Below, in pieces: positions 41,917-51,745 of a stretch of DNA of 64,000 bases. This DNA is from Thermoplasmatales archaeon E-plasma (lineage in GTDB: Archaea; Thermoplasmatota; Thermoplasmata; Thermoplasmatales; Thermoplasmataceae). Numbering within the stretch: position 1 is the first letter of the stretch; every line of letters starts with the position of its first letter. Both the position numbers and the translations under genes were made by a program. Location of the stretch: positions 1-64,000 of the forward strand of contig KI542674.1 in NCBI GenBank assembly GCA_000496135.1, in the 5' to 3' direction. The notes beneath the pieces were generated by a model. It was given only the letters and a program-made list of their open reading frames with translations. It was not told where the DNA came from and did not search any database.

Positions 41917-42118
41917 TACCATCTTAAGTACTTCCAATTATGTCCAGAGCCTAAATTCCATATTTGTAATTTTTCAGTCATTTCAATGATATCTCCACTT
42001 CTAATATGGGTGAATTCAGTTTAATAACCTTTTATTCACTCTAATCCCCCGGCTATCTCATCGGAGTATTACAGTTCAAAATAGATAAGATATAAAAAGT
42101 TCGCCTGAATATAACTGC

Positions 42119-43204
42119 CTAGAGCCATCCTTTCTTCTTTCCTGATTCCTCGCGGAACTGCTCCAGCAAACTCTTTTGAGCACTTGTAAGCTTCTTTGGA
42201 ACTGCAATCCTGATTCTTATAACCAGATCACCATTCCGGCCTGAATTTACATTCTGGAAACCTTCTCCTTTCACCCTCACAAGATCCATTGGTTGCGTAC
42301 CGGCGGGAACCTTTACCGTAACCTTTTTTCCAAAAACATCAATTTCGTTCTCAACTCCAAGAGCAGCATCCGGGAATGATATTTCCATATCTGTAACTAA
42401 ATTATCCTCGCTTCGTCTGAAATTTGGGGCAGAATGAACCTGAATGGAAACATAAAGATCTCCCGTCCTGTTATTATGAGTTTGTCCCTTTCCCTTCACG
42501 CGAAGTCTGAGACCATCATAAGCACCCTTTGGTATCGATACGTCTATATTTTCAACTATAGATTTATTTCCAGTTCCGTGGCAGGCCTTGCATGCCTCCT
42601 TTGCAACAGTTCCCTTCCCGTTGCATGTCCTGCATGTGGTAACGGAAACCATTCTGAAGAAACCCTGTCCCTGAACAACTCTCTGTTGACCGGTACCATT
42701 ACAGGTTGGACAGGTAGTAACCTTACCGTCCTTTGAACCGGTTCCATTACATACCTCGCATGGTACAGTTCTTCTGTACTTGATTGATTTTACCGTTCCA
42801 TGATAGGCTTCACTCATTGAGATGGATATTTCAGTAAGAAGATCCAGTTGAGGATCGTTCTGCCTGTTGAATCCTGAAAAGAAATCTCCTCCACCAAAAC
42901 CTCTAAAGACCTGTTCAAAAATATCGCTGAAATCATTGTAATGACTAAAGTCCTGCCACGAGAAATCACTCCTTCCCTCTCCAAAGTTTACTGAACCTGT
43001 CTGATCATATTGCTTTCGCTTCTGCGGATCTGAAAGAACCTCGTAGGCTTCACTGATCTCCTTGAATTTTTCCTCAGCAACTTTCTTATTATCCGGATTT
43101 GTGTCAGGGTGCCATTTCTTGGCCAGCGAACGAAATGCTTTTTTTATCTCTTCGTCTGATGCCCCTTTTTGAACGCCAAGAGTGGCATAATAGTCCTTAC
43201 TCAA
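42119..43204 (-). CDS. dnaJ: Chaperone DnaJ (Hsp40)
   Basis: A 361-aa type I DnaJ. The J domain (about 4-68) carries HPD in [10 protein letters not shown]; a G/F-rich linker follows ([14 protein letters not shown]). The zinc domain has four C-x2-C-x-G-x-G repeats ([42 protein letters not shown]), followed by the substrate-binding C-terminal domains. The start is TTG ([11 protein letters not shown]). It stimulates the DnaK ATPase and delivers unfolded clients. It is the last gene of grpE-dnaK-dnaJ, 11 bases after dnaK. Archaeal DnaK systems are thought to come from bacteria. Confidence 0.97.
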   Translation of the reverse strand: MSKDYYATLGVQKGASDEEIKKAFRSLAKKWHPDTNPDNKKVAEEKFKEISEAYEVLSDPQKRKQYDQTGSVNFGEGRSDFSWQDFSHYNDFSDIFEQVFRGFGGGDFFSGFNRQNDPQLDLLTEISISMSEAYHGTVKSIKYRRTVPCEVCNGTGSKDGKVTTCPTCNGTGQQRVVQGQGFFRMVSVTTCRTCNGKGTVAKEACKACHGTGNKSIVENIDVSIPKGAYDGLRLRVKGKGQTHNNRTGDLYVSIQVHSAPNFRRSEDNLVTDMEISFPDAALGVENEIDVFGKKVTVKVPAGTQPMDLVRVKGEGFQNVNSGRNGDLVIRIRIAVPKKLTSAQKSLLEQFREESGKKKGWL

Positions 43205-43215
43205 TTTTTAGTCAC

Positions 43216-45090
43216 TCAGTCTTGCTTGCTGTTGTCTTTGAAGTCAGCGTCAACAGTCTCTCCCTGTTCCTTTTCTGTCTCTGGACCCTGGTTACTCTCT
43301 GGAGTTTCACTCCCCTCACCAGCGGTCTGGCCTTCGCTTCCCTGTGCCTGTGAATATAGCTTGGTGCCGATTTCCTGTATGGAATTACTCAGTTCCTTTG
43401 AAATCTCATCAATTTTTGCAATGTCTGATTCTGCTGCTGCTTTCCTGAGTTCAGCAACCTGATCCGTAACCTTTTTGATTTCATCTTCCGTAAGCTTTTC
43501 CCTGTTATCATTTATAGTCTTTTCAGCAGTATATGCGAGATTCTCTGCAAGATTGACCTTTTCTGCCTTTTCCTTCTTCTCCTTATCTTCCTGGGCAAAT
43601 TCCTGAGCCTGCTTCTTCATTCTTTCAATTTCCTCGGGGGTAAGCTTGTTTTTAGCCTCGATTGAAATACTCTGTTCTTTACCGGTTGCCTTATCCTTTG
43701 CATTTACATGAATGATACCATTGGCATCAATATCAAAAGTAACTTCTATTTGTGGTATGCCCCTGGGAGCTGGAGTAATACCAACCAGATTGAACATTCC
43801 CAGAGAGACATTATCGGCTGCCATCGGTCTTTCACCCTGCACTACATGGATGGTTACCGCTGTCTGCATATCCGCTGCGGTTGTGAATATCTGTGATCTC
43901 TTAACTGGAATTGTTGTGTTTGCCGGGATAATAGGCGTTATGACACCACCTAATGTTTCTATACCAAGAGTAAGTGGCGTTACATCCAGAAGAACAACGT
44001 CCTTAATATCTCCTGCAAGAACTGCTCCCTGAAGAGCGGCACCCATGGCAACACATTCCATTGGATCAACTCCACCTTCTACCTGCTTGCCAAAGAAATC
44101 CTCAACGAATTTCTTTACCATTGGTATTCTTGTTGGTCCTCCCACAAGAATTATCTTATCTACCTGATCCTTCTTAAGTTTTCCACCTTCAAGTGCCTTC
44201 TCCAGGGAGATTTTTGATCTTTCCACTATGGGTCTGATCAACTCTTCGAGCTTACCTCTTGTCAAAGCCATCTGTATGTGTTTTGGCTGACCATTTACCG
44301 CTGTAATATATGGAAGATTTATTTCAGTGGTTAATGTAGACGATAGTTCAATTTTTGCCTTTTCAGCTGCGTCCTTTAATCTGATATAGGCGGATTTGTC
44401 CTTTGAGAGATCTATATTTTCTTTTTTCTTGAAATCTGATATGAGATAATTGATAATGGCTTCGTCCATATCGGTTCCGCCAAGTTTTGTATCACCAGAT
44501 GTTGAGACAACCTCAAAAACACCATCCCCGAAATCCATGATGGTTACATCAAGGGTCCCGCCTCCCAGATCGAAAACAAGTATCTTCATGGACTGGTTGT
44601 GTTTATCAATACCGTATGCCAGAGAGGCAGCCGTTGGTTCATTAATTATCCTTTTCACGTTCAGACCCGCAATTGAGCCTGCATCCTTTGTGGCCTGCCT
44701 CTGATTGTCGTCAAAGTAGGCTGGCACAGTTATCACCGCATCTGTCACCTTCTCGCCCAGAAATGCCTCGGCATCTCTCTTTATTTTCTGAAGGATAAAA
44801 GCCGATATCTGTTGTGGAGTGTATTCTTTTCCGTAGGCCTTGAATTTATAGTCCGTACCCATTTTTCTTTTTGCCGCATAAATTGTTCCTTCCGGATTTA
44901 ACAAGGCCTGTCTTCTTGCAGGTTCTCCCACAAGGAGATCACCCTCCTTGGTGAAGGCCACATAACTTGGAAATGATTTCCCTCCAATGGATACCCCCTC
45001 TGCACTTGGAATAATCGTTGGTTTACCTGAAATCACAACCGCCGCTGCTGAATTACTTGTTCCTAGATCAATACCTATTATTTTTGACAT
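43216..45090 (-). CDS. dnaK: Chaperone DnaK (Hsp70)
   Basis: A 624-aa Hsp70. The N-terminal ATPase domain has [31 protein letters not shown] and [12 protein letters not shown]. The substrate-binding domain begins after the [14 protein letters not shown] linker region and ends in an acidic Gln/Glu-rich tail ([19 protein letters not shown]). The shortened ATPase subdomain typical of Gram-positive and archaeal DnaK is suggested by the length. It lies 4 bases after grpE in one operon. It folds and protects proteins in the cytoplasm by ATP-driven cycles with DnaJ and GrpE. Confidence 0.98.
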   Translation of the reverse strand: MSKIIGIDLGTSNSAAAVVISGKPTIIPSAEGVSIGGKSFPSYVAFTKEGDLLVGEPARRQALLNPEGTIYAAKRKMGTDYKFKAYGKEYTPQQISAFILQKIKRDAEAFLGEKVTDAVITVPAYFDDNQRQATKDAGSIAGLNVKRIINEPTAASLAYGIDKHNQSMKILVFDLGGGTLDVTIMDFGDGVFEVVSTSGDTKLGGTDMDEAIINYLISDFKKKENIDLSKDKSAYIRLKDAAEKAKIELSSTLTTEINLPYITAVNGQPKHIQMALTRGKLEELIRPIVERSKISLEKALEGGKLKKDQVDKIILVGGPTRIPMVKKFVEDFFGKQVEGGVDPMECVAMGAALQGAVLAGDIKDVVLLDVTPLTLGIETLGGVITPIIPANTTIPVKRSQIFTTAADMQTAVTIHVVQGERPMAADNVSLGMFNLVGITPAPRGIPQIEVTFDIDANGIIHVNAKDKATGKEQSISIEAKNKLTPEEIERMKKQAQEFAQEDKEKKEKAEKVNLAENLAYTAEKTINDNREKLTEDEIKKVTDQVAELRKAAAESDIAKIDEISKELSNSIQEIGTKLYSQAQGSEGQTAGEGSETPESNQGPETEKEQGETVDADFKDNSKQD

Positions 45091-45094
45091 TATT

Positions 45095-45625
45095 TCACCT
45101 CTTGCACACTATTACCTTTGAAGTCCTTATTACTTCATTGTTGAATAAATATCCCTTTTGAATTTCAGCCACCACCTTATTTTCCTCCCCTTCTTCAGTT
45201 ATGGACACAACTTCATGAAGCATGGGATTAAACGTTTCTCCAACCGTCTTCATTTCAGTTACACCCAGAGATAGAAGTGTTTGCGTTAATTGTTTTTTTA
45301 TGGGTTCCAGAATGTCTTTATGTGATTCAATGGCCATTCCTGCGTCTATTGAGTCAAGCACGGGCATCAGTTTCATTACCAGATCTTTTGTTATGAGCTT
45401 CTTTGAAATTTCTATATCTTTCTCCTTTGTCCTGATGTATGTTTGCATTTCAGCAATACTTCTGAGAAGCTGGTCTCTCTGGGAATCCATCTTTTCCATA
45501 AGTTCCTTTATTTTCAAGTCTTTCGCACTTTCCTTTGTTCCACTCTGTTTTCTTCTCTTAGCCTTGTCTATTTCTTTCTTTATGGGATCACGCGCATCTG
45601 TGGATTTCGATGATTCTAAGGGCAT
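45095..45625 (-). CDS. grpE: Nucleotide exchange factor GrpE
   Basis: A 176-aa GrpE: an N-terminal charged region and long coiled helix (about 30-75, [24 protein letters not shown]), then [15 protein letters not shown] and the C-terminal beta-wing domain ending [13 protein letters not shown] ... [16 protein letters not shown]. It releases ADP from DnaK. It is the first gene of the chaperone operon; a TATATATA box lies about 28 bases upstream of the ATG, consistent with a leaderless transcript. Confidence 0.94.
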   Translation of the reverse strand: MPLESSKSTDARDPIKKEIDKAKRRKQSGTKESAKDLKIKELMEKMDSQRDQLLRSIAEMQTYIRTKEKDIEISKKLITKDLVMKLMPVLDSIDAGMAIESHKDILEPIKKQLTQTLLSLGVTEMKTVGETFNPMLHEVVSITEEGEENKVVAEIQKGYLFNNEVIRTSKVIVCKR

Positions 45626-45646
45626 TGAAATGTAAATTTGTTCTTC

Positions 45647-45720
45647 TATATATATTTAACTATTATTCCACATTTTGTGTGAGAGAAAAATCCCGAAAGG
45701 ATTTCTGTATGTTCCACACA
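45647..45720 (-). promoter_or_regulatory. Promoter region of the grpE-dnaK-dnaJ operon
   Basis: A GTTAAATATATATAG box (minus strand, about 45646-45660) is centred about 28 bases before the grpE ATG. Upstream, TTCCACA occurs twice (45667-45673 and 45712-45718), flanking a small hairpin AAATCC-CGAAA-GGATTT (45688-45704). The repeats and hairpin are candidate heat-shock operators; no regulator gene is nearby. Confidence 0.4.
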
Positions 45721-45776
45721 ATGATTTATCATGCACATTGGACGTCCGAATATTGCAAGTTAAATTTCACTGTGAA

Positions 45777-45791
45777 TTAACAAATTGTTAA
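45777..45791 (+). promoter_or_regulatory. 15-bp palindrome in the DsrE-like promoter
   Basis: TTAACAA-A-TTGTTAA is a perfect palindrome ending 24 bases before the ATG at 45816, overlapping where the core promoter of a leaderless gene should be. It shares half-site TTAACA with the AbiE operator and the AACAAATTGTT core with the sites at 23364 and 61851. Confidence 0.45.
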
Positions 45792-45815
45792 TAATTGAAT
45801 TAGTACTTATGATTT

Positions 45816-46157
45816 ATGACAAAAGTATTGTTTGTTCTCACGAGTGGAAAGGAAACACCGGAAAAATCCAGAATGGCTCTTGTAATGGTTTCAAGACAGG
45901 TCAATGCCAAAAGATATGAGGATGTTAAAGTATTATTATACGGAACTGCAGAGGAATTCGTGGCGACTGGAGAGGGCCCTATTGCTGAGGCTTTTGAAAC
46001 AATAATAAAGAGTGGGGCGCTTGATTCCGCGTGCGTGGCTGTTGCAAAAATGTATAACGTCGATGAAAAACTAAAGTCTAAAGGTGTTGAACTGTTTCCG
46101 TTTGGAGAAAGGCTTGCTAAGTTTGTCAACGACGGATATCAGGTAATAACCCTCTGA
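45816..46157 (+). CDS. DsrE-family small protein
   Basis: A 113-aa alpha/beta protein resembling DsrE/DsrF-like or related small sulfur-relay folds: MTKVLFVLTSGKETPEKSRMALVMVSRQV, DVKVLLYGTAEEF and ALDSACVAVAKMYNV. A Cys in DSACVAV is near a plausible active-site position but not in the classic context, so sulfur transfer is uncertain. It is monocistronic, divergent from the chaperone operon and convergent with dphB. Confidence 0.7.
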   Translation: MTKVLFVLTSGKETPEKSRMALVMVSRQVNAKRYEDVKVLLYGTAEEFVATGEGPIAEAFETIIKSGALDSACVAVAKMYNVDEKLKSKGVELFPFGERLAKFVNDGYQVITL

Positions 46158-46159
46158 AT

Positions 46160-46906
46160 TCAATCTGATTCAAAAACGGCTTCGTTGGAATCCAACTTTG
46201 CGGGAACTATTAACGTATAAGGTGTCAGATCCTCATGAATTGAGGGTAAACCTTTCAGGTCGGTGATGAGAATTTTCTCCCCTGGCTGGTTGATCCTTGA
46301 AGCTATAATGAGCTTCCTTCCGTCAATTGATTCGTCCTCAGCTTTTTCCATCATCTTTTTCAGAGATTCCGCAAGTTCTGAGGTGGATATATTTCTCCCA
46401 TCGAAAATATCAATGAGGGCAATTGTGTGCAGATTATTTTTAAGATTTACCAGAATTTTTGTAAGTGGACTTACCGGGATAAAGTTCGAATATACCTTTG
46501 GAATTGATACAACCTGTCCAAACCTGTAGAATGATAAGCCGCACTTAAATGGTATGCTGGATATGATTGAGGCATTTTCCCTTACTTCCACAGTTTCGCC
46601 GGTCTTTTCAAGACCTTTTATTAAAGATATGTGAGTTGTTGCAATGAATGGATCGCCGGGAACAAGAATTACTATATCTTCCCCATTTCTAAGTATGTGG
46701 GAATAGTCATCAACTTCCATCTTATCTCTGGTAAGGTGGATATATTCCTTGTGAAAAAATTGCTCAAATTCCTCCCGGAAATGTTCAGGCAAAAATGATG
46801 TGTAACCATCCAGATAGATATAATTTGACTTTTTCACTATATCTGATTCTTCCAGTGTAAAACTCCTGACACCCCTCATGCCAGTTCCTAGAATGAAGAT
46901 GGTCAC
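46160..46906 (-). CDS. dphB: Diphthine synthase
   Basis: A 248-aa SAM-dependent methyltransferase of the Dph5/DphB type: TIFILGTGMRGVRSFTLEESDIVKKSNYIYLDGYTSF (in parts), VILVPGDPFIATTHISLI with the GDP-x-x-AT motif, SSIPFKCGLSFYRFGQVVSIP. It methylates the modified histidine of elongation factor 2 on the way to diphthamide. It overlaps the enolase stop by 4 bases and so belongs to that operon. Length is normal. Confidence 0.95.
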   Translation of the reverse strand: MTIFILGTGMRGVRSFTLEESDIVKKSNYIYLDGYTSFLPEHFREEFEQFFHKEYIHLTRDKMEVDDYSHILRNGEDIVILVPGDPFIATTHISLIKGLEKTGETVEVRENASIISSIPFKCGLSFYRFGQVVSIPKVYSNFIPVSPLTKILVNLKNNLHTIALIDIFDGRNISTSELAESLKKMMEKAEDESIDGRKLIIASRINQPGEKILITDLKGLPSIHEDLTPYTLIVPAKLDSNEAVFESD

Positions 46907-48117
46907 TCTTTCAGTTCCTCTTCTATTCTCACAAGCTCATTTAATTTCGCCAGTCTTTCCCCTCCGATTGTACCGGTTTTTATGTAAGATGATGAAAATG
47001 CAATTGAGAGATGTGCTATGAAATCATCAGTGGTCTCACCACTTCTGTGGGATATTACATTCTTCATTGAGGCTTCGGTTGCAGCTTTTACAGCTCTCCA
47101 GGTTTCTGTTAATGTACCGATCTGATTTACCTTTATGAGAACAGCATTTGTAGAGTGCATTTCTATTCCTTTCTCAATCCTTCTGGCATTTGTTGTATAA
47201 AGATCATCGCCGATGATAAGGGCCCTTGATCCAACAGAGGAAGTTATTAATGAAAAACCATCAAAATCTTCTTCGTCCATGGGGTCTTCAATAATTGTAA
47301 ATCCTTTCTCCTTAACCATGGACTTTACAAAATCTATCTGCTGATCCCTTGAAAGTTTATGATTTCTATAGTTATATGACGATCCGTCAAAGAAATTAGA
47401 TGCGGCAAGATCTGATCCCATGACCACATTGACCTTTTCCTCAGAGGATATTTCATTGCATGCTCTCTTCATTATATCCATTGCATCTTCATCACTTATG
47501 GATGCTACCCATGCTCTCTCGTCTCCAACACCAATACTTTGACCGGGGAGTTTTTCAGATAATAGTTTTCCAACTCTTTTATGAATTTTGGAATTCACCA
47601 TTATTGCCTTGAGAAAGGATTCGGAACTGTTCGAAACAAGAAATTCCTGAATGGTGGTTCCATTTATTGCATGCTTTCCGCCACCGAGAACATTGCCCAA
47701 AGGCTTTGGAAGCTTTGCTCTGAAATTACCGCCAGCATACCTGTATAATGGAATGCCGATCTTATTTGCAACAGCCTTTGCACATCCAATGGAAAGTGCT
47801 GTTGAAAGGTTTCCACCAATCTCAGCAAAGTTTTCCGAGCCATCGATCTCCCTGAGAAGATCGTCAAAGCCTGATTGATTAAAAGCGTTAAATCCAATTA
47901 GCCTTTGCCTTACTCTTGCATAGAAATTCTCCACAGTTTCTTCAGGGGAGCCATTTCTGAAAGGTATTACTTCAGTTGCACCTGTGCTCGCTCCTGATGG
48001 CGCACCGCATGTACCCATAAAATTTCCTATTTTAACAGAGGCTTCAACAGTAGTATTGCCTCTTGAATCTAATATAACCCTCGCACTGCAGTCCGTAATT
48101 CTAAAGTCGTCGTTCAT
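46903..48117 (-). CDS. eno: Enolase
   Basis: A 404-aa enolase interconverting 2-phosphoglycerate and phosphoenolpyruvate. Visible motifs are SARVILDSRGNTTVEA at the N-terminus, GAPSGASTG loop, the metal ligands in IEDPMDEEDFDGF and IGDDLYTTN, the Lys in LIKVNQIGTLTET and SHRSGETTDDFIAHLS. It is slightly shorter than the usual 415-430 residues. It lies in an operon with a PfkB kinase, a gamma-carbonic-anhydrase-like gene and dphB. Together with glycerate 2-kinase at 54245-55531 it fits the non-phosphorylative Entner-Doudoroff route. Confidence 0.97.
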   Translation of the reverse strand: MNDDFRITDCSARVILDSRGNTTVEASVKIGNFMGTCGAPSGASTGATEVIPFRNGSPEETVENFYARVRQRLIGFNAFNQSGFDDLLREIDGSENFAEIGGNLSTALSIGCAKAVANKIGIPLYRYAGGNFRAKLPKPLGNVLGGGKHAINGTTIQEFLVSNSSESFLKAIMVNSKIHKRVGKLLSEKLPGQSIGVGDERAWVASISDEDAMDIMKRACNEISSEEKVNVVMGSDLAASNFFDGSSYNYRNHKLSRDQQIDFVKSMVKEKGFTIIEDPMDEEDFDGFSLITSSVGSRALIIGDDLYTTNARRIEKGIEMHSTNAVLIKVNQIGTLTETWRAVKAATEASMKNVISHRSGETTDDFIAHLSIAFSSSYIKTGTIGGERLAKLNELVRIEEELKE

Positions 48118-48147
48118 GTTAGTGATATCATTTCAAACAAAATAAAA

Positions 48148-48672
48148 CTACTTTTTCTCCTTCAGATTATTTTTATATCTTACGCAAAAGGATTGATAGT
48201 TCTTTTTATAATCAGTCCACTGTGATTTAAAATCATCATTTACCCTGGTAATTTCCTTTGCAGGAACACCCCCTACAATGGTATCCTCATTCACTGTCTG
48301 CCCTTTTTTAACAACAGAACCCTCTGCTACTACCGCCCATTTTCCAACTTTGGTAAAGTCTGTGACAACCGATTTCATTCCTATAACTGCATAGTCAGAT
48401 ATTTGGGCCGTATGAATGACGCATGAATGACCAAGCGTTACGTTCTCCCCGATTATTGTCCTTTCTCCTGGTCTCGCATGAATCACACAATTATCCTCCA
48501 CAGCTGTTCCGTTTCCAATGATAATCTCTCCGTAATCACCACGAATCACTGCCCCGGGTCCTACCCATACGTTTTCGCCAATGGTAACCCTACCAATGAT
48601 CGTTGCGTTTTCAAAAATATAACAGCTCTCTGATAACTTCGGGACCCTTCCTTCAAATTCAAATATTGGCAT
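48148..48672 (-). CDS. Gamma-carbonic anhydrase-like protein
   Basis: A 174-aa left-handed beta-helix protein of the gamma-CA/YrdA-like family: hexapeptide repeats (ATIIGRVTIGENVWVGPGAVIRGD in parts), a conserved VEDNCVIHARPG and LGHSCVIHTAQI with the three His positions that bind metal. It may hydrate CO2, but many such proteins lack proven activity. It starts 2 bases after the upstream kinase gene in an operon with enolase. Confidence 0.92.
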   Translation of the reverse strand: MPIFEFEGRVPKLSESCYIFENATIIGRVTIGENVWVGPGAVIRGDYGEIIIGNGTAVEDNCVIHARPGERTIIGENVTLGHSCVIHTAQISDYAVIGMKSVVTDFTKVGKWAVVAEGSVVKKGQTVNEDTIVGGVPAKEITRVNDDFKSQWTDYKKNYQSFCVRYKNNLKEKK

Positions 48673-48674
48673 GA

Positions 48675-49586
48675 TCAGGTAATGTTTGTCTCCTTAAGTT
48701 TTTTAGCAATGCTTTCTACAACTTTCCATGATTGATCATATTTCATTATACCGCTCTGCACTGTGAGCCCTGCCACAATATTTCCGCATAGAACAGCAAA
48801 ATCAATGTCATACTTATTGTAAAGAGCGGCGTAAAATCCCGCTCTGAAAGAGTCCCCGGCACCTATGGTATCTACCACTTTCTCTGCCTTAAGCGCCTTC
48901 ACATCTATCTTTTTGTCACTGTGATAAAGCGTTGTACCTTTCGAACCTCTTGTTATTATGATATCAATGCCTGTGGCTGTCATTTCTGCAATATTAACAT
49001 TAGAGAGATTCTGAATGATATTTATTTCATGCTCATTGCAAATTATGACATTTGCCACATCGAGGAACCTTTTTATTGCTGATGAATTGTATTTACTTCC
49101 AGCCTCTTGGCCCGGATCGAAGACAACTTTGCTGTGAGGGGTTGTTTCAATAAGTGCCAGATTCTTTTCAGGTATCCCGGTAGATGAATGTATATATTCA
49201 TAGTTCTTCGCAGGAAAAATATAATCATCTGTTCCCATTGGGCCATCGGCCATAAAATATCTCTGATTGGCCCCATCCGTAACTGCATAACAATTTGGAC
49301 CAAAATTGCCATCGACGATCCTGATAAATTCAGTATTAATTTTCCTTCTCTTCATTTCCTCTATATAGGAAGAGTGTGACTTTGCTGAAACTATGGATAT
49401 TATATCAAAGGGAAAACCCAGTATAGATCCTATCAATGCAAAGTTGCCGGCTGTCCCGCCAAATGCCTCCATTGCCTCTGTTACAGGCGTTGAAACGAGA
49501 TCGCCTAAGGCACTGACTCTCAGAACTATATCTATGTTGATATGACCAATAAATGCGAGAAATTCATTCTTCTTTTCTGGCTGCAT
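48675..49586 (-). CDS. PfkB-family carbohydrate/nucleoside kinase
   Basis: A 303-aa ribokinase-like kinase. N-terminal FIGHINIDIVLRV, GGTAGNFALIGS where PfkB signature 1 has a GG-x-x-N, and signature 2 VVDTIGAGDSFRAGFYAAL with the catalytic Asp. The ATG at 49586 (MQPEKKNEFLAFIGH) suits the family; the frame opens at 49640. The substrate could be a nucleoside, ribose or 2-keto-3-deoxy sugar acid; archaeal nucleoside kinases are the closest general type I recall. It is the first gene of an operon with gamma-CA, enolase and dphB. Confidence 0.85.
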   Translation of the reverse strand: MQPEKKNEFLAFIGHINIDIVLRVSALGDLVSTPVTEAMEAFGGTAGNFALIGSILGFPFDIISIVSAKSHSSYIEEMKRRKINTEFIRIVDGNFGPNCYAVTDGANQRYFMADGPMGTDDYIFPAKNYEYIHSSTGIPEKNLALIETTPHSKVVFDPGQEAGSKYNSSAIKRFLDVANVIICNEHEINIIQNLSNVNIAEMTATGIDIIITRGSKGTTLYHSDKKIDVKALKAEKVVDTIGAGDSFRAGFYAALYNKYDIDFAVLCGNIVAGLTVQSGIMKYDQSWKVVESIAKKLKETNIT

Positions 49587-49675
49587 AATCCACAAACTTG
49601 AATCTGAATAAATAATATTTGATCCTTTTAATGGGATCAAACATCAGACCTGCGCTTTTTAAATCAATGATATAA

Positions 49676-51493
49676 TTATCTGGTTTGTTGCAGCTTTCCA
49701 AGTTTAACACCCACTCTGATGACGCCTATATGGGTTATTGCCTGCGGGTAGTTTCCTATCATATCAAAATTGTCCATATCAATCTCCTCCGAGAAAAGTT
49801 TAAGGTCGTTTGATAGCCCGAGGATGGTTTCATAAACTTTCCTGGCATCTTCTTCTCTGCCCATTTCAATGAGTGCTTCTGCGTACCAGAATGAAAGCAA
49901 TAGGAATGGATTATCCTTGCAGGATAAACCATCGTCGTTAAGATATCTGGAAAACAGATATCTGTCATGCATGAGATTCTTCTCTACCATGGCTATTGTT
50001 CCCTTAATCCGTTCATCTGTTCCAGGAAGGAAGTCGAGCACTGGAATCCTGAGAAGAGATGCATCAACATCCCTGGATCCATAGTATTGAACAAATGAAT
50101 TCAGACCCTTATCAAATCCATTTTTAAGCACATCTTCCTTGATCTTGTCCCTCTGGATTTCCCAGTCCTCGTACGGAAAGGAAAAATTTTGCATCTTTCC
50201 AATCTTAATTGCCCTGTCGATGCCCATCCAGCACATGATTTTTGAATATACATAATGCTTTTTTTCAGTCCTGAACTCCCAGATGCTTGAATCTGGTTCA
50301 GCCCATTTTTCTATTATTTTGTTTGTTGTTTCAATGATGAAGTTTCTCAGGAATGTGTTTATGTATCCCCCAGCATTGCACAGGTGATAAATGGCGTTTA
50401 TTATGGATCCATATTGATCCAGTTGCAATTGATTTGATGCCAGATTGCCTATTCTTACTGGCTTTGAACCCATGTAACCTTCGTAATCCAGAGATTTTTC
50501 ACTGATGTCGTCCTGTAAATTAATGGGATATATTGTCCTTATTTTACCTTCGTTTTCTATGATTTCCATTATATCATAGAGAAATTTTGTTGCATATTGG
50601 TGATACCCAAGAAATGATTGTGCTTCAATCACGTATGCGGTATCCCTTATCCATGAATACCGGTAATCCCAGTTTCGTTCTCCCCCAATGCATTCTGGCA
50701 AGCTTGTAGTTGGTGCTGCAACCATAAGTCCTGTGGGCTCATAAAACAGACCTCTTAGAGTTATGGCTGACCTCATTATTTCGTCTTTATATATACCATT
50801 ATATGTACTCTGATCATGCCAGTTAGACCAAAATTCAATGGTCTTATTCAAAAGTTCCATGGTCCTGAAATCATCTATGACAATGTGATCCTTTAATCCG
50901 TAAGATATGACAAAAATTTCTGTGGAATTTTCCTTTAAGGTTAATTTCTGATTTAATCCTGGTTCATTCAAGGTTATTGGAACTGTACCCAGATATGAGA
51001 TTACACGATTTCCAGAAGAAATGGTAAAACCTTTTTCATTCATCTCTTTTAATTTTCCCATATCATCATAATCTGCTCTCATTGTTACTTTTAATGAAAC
51101 CTCAATGGGGTTTTCAAAAGATCTTAAAATTCTGTGAATTTCGGGAAACTTTATGTTCTCGTATTTTGTTTCCGGGAGAAAGTCGGTTATTTCCAAAATT
51201 TTTTTTTCATTCTTAAAGAATGAAGTTTTAAGCACAGGAGTCTTTTCAACATACTCCTGTTTTACAGTAATTCCATTGGTGTCGGTCGGACATAATTGAA
51301 AAAATGTGCCCTTCTTGCTGTCAAGAATACAATCAAATACAGGCGGAGATGAAAAAATTGGGAGACATGCCCATGAGATCTTTCCGTTTGCAGCAACAAG
51401 TGCTGCAGAAGTATTGTTAGCTATCATTCCATGATGTCTGATCAGCGGAAATCCATTCACTTCGATATTCCTAATATCAATCCCTTGACTCAT
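49676..51493 (-). CDS. GH15 family glucosidase or trehalase
   Basis: A 605-aa glycoside hydrolase of family 15. An N-terminal beta-sandwich domain (about 1-230) is followed by an (alpha/alpha)6 barrel with GGERNWDYRYSWIRDTAYVIEA, the family signature containing a substrate-binding Arg-Asp, and EWEIQRDKIKEDVL, where a catalytic Glu region is expected. C-terminal NYPQAITHIGVI is typical. GH15 enzymes of Thermoplasma have been shown to be trehalases as well as glucoamylases, so the substrate is either alpha-glucan or trehalose. There is no signal peptide, so it acts in the cytoplasm. It is monocistronic, reading away from tRNA-Tyr. Confidence 0.93.
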   Translation of the reverse strand: MSQGIDIRNIEVNGFPLIRHHGMIANNTSAALVAANGKISWACLPIFSSPPVFDCILDSKKGTFFQLCPTDTNGITVKQEYVEKTPVLKTSFFKNEKKILEITDFLPETKYENIKFPEIHRILRSFENPIEVSLKVTMRADYDDMGKLKEMNEKGFTISSGNRVISYLGTVPITLNEPGLNQKLTLKENSTEIFVISYGLKDHIVIDDFRTMELLNKTIEFWSNWHDQSTYNGIYKDEIMRSAITLRGLFYEPTGLMVAAPTTSLPECIGGERNWDYRYSWIRDTAYVIEAQSFLGYHQYATKFLYDIMEIIENEGKIRTIYPINLQDDISEKSLDYEGYMGSKPVRIGNLASNQLQLDQYGSIINAIYHLCNAGGYINTFLRNFIIETTNKIIEKWAEPDSSIWEFRTEKKHYVYSKIMCWMGIDRAIKIGKMQNFSFPYEDWEIQRDKIKEDVLKNGFDKGLNSFVQYYGSRDVDASLLRIPVLDFLPGTDERIKGTIAMVEKNLMHDRYLFSRYLNDDGLSCKDNPFLLLSFWYAEALIEMGREEDARKVYETILGLSNDLKLFSEEIDMDNFDMIGNYPQAITHIGVIRVGVKLGKLQQTR

Positions 51494-51575
51494 TAATCAA
51501 TAACCTGCCATTTTATCTAAGTGTTATGATCTGAAATTGAAAAAGATTTTTAATGTGGGAGACTATTTGCCTTTA

Positions 51576-51674
51576 CCCGGCTTAGCTCAGTTGGTAGAGC
51601 GGCGGACTGTAGAGGGAACACGGGGTGAAACCGCCGTAATCCGCAGGTCTCTGGTTCGAATCCGGAAGCCGGGA
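51576..51674 (+). tRNA. tRNA-Tyr (GTA) with a 26-nt intron
   Basis: A full cloverleaf: acceptor CCCGGCT/AGCCGGG with discriminator A and the C1-G72 pair typical of archaeal tRNA-Tyr, D arm GCTC...GAGC, anticodon stem GCGGA (51602-51606)/TCCGC (51640-51644), anticodon GTA at 51609-51611, T arm TCTGG-TTCGAAT-CCGGA. Between position 37 (G51612) and 38 (A51639) lies a 26-base intron (51613-51638) at the standard archaeal site; the CGGGGTGAAACCG region can form the central helix of a bulge-helix-bulge for the splicing endonuclease. CCA is not encoded. Confidence 0.95.
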
Positions 51675-51745
51675 TATAAAATTTGGTGTAGTTGTTATAA
51701 TACACTTTGTTGAATGAAGTTTTTTGCGTGTAAGTAAAGGAGGAA

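Noticed and set aside
43708-44704. Several plus-strand open frames opposite dnaK
   Set aside because: They are antisense shadows of a highly conserved dnaK gene; their translations resemble no protein and show no promoter or family features.
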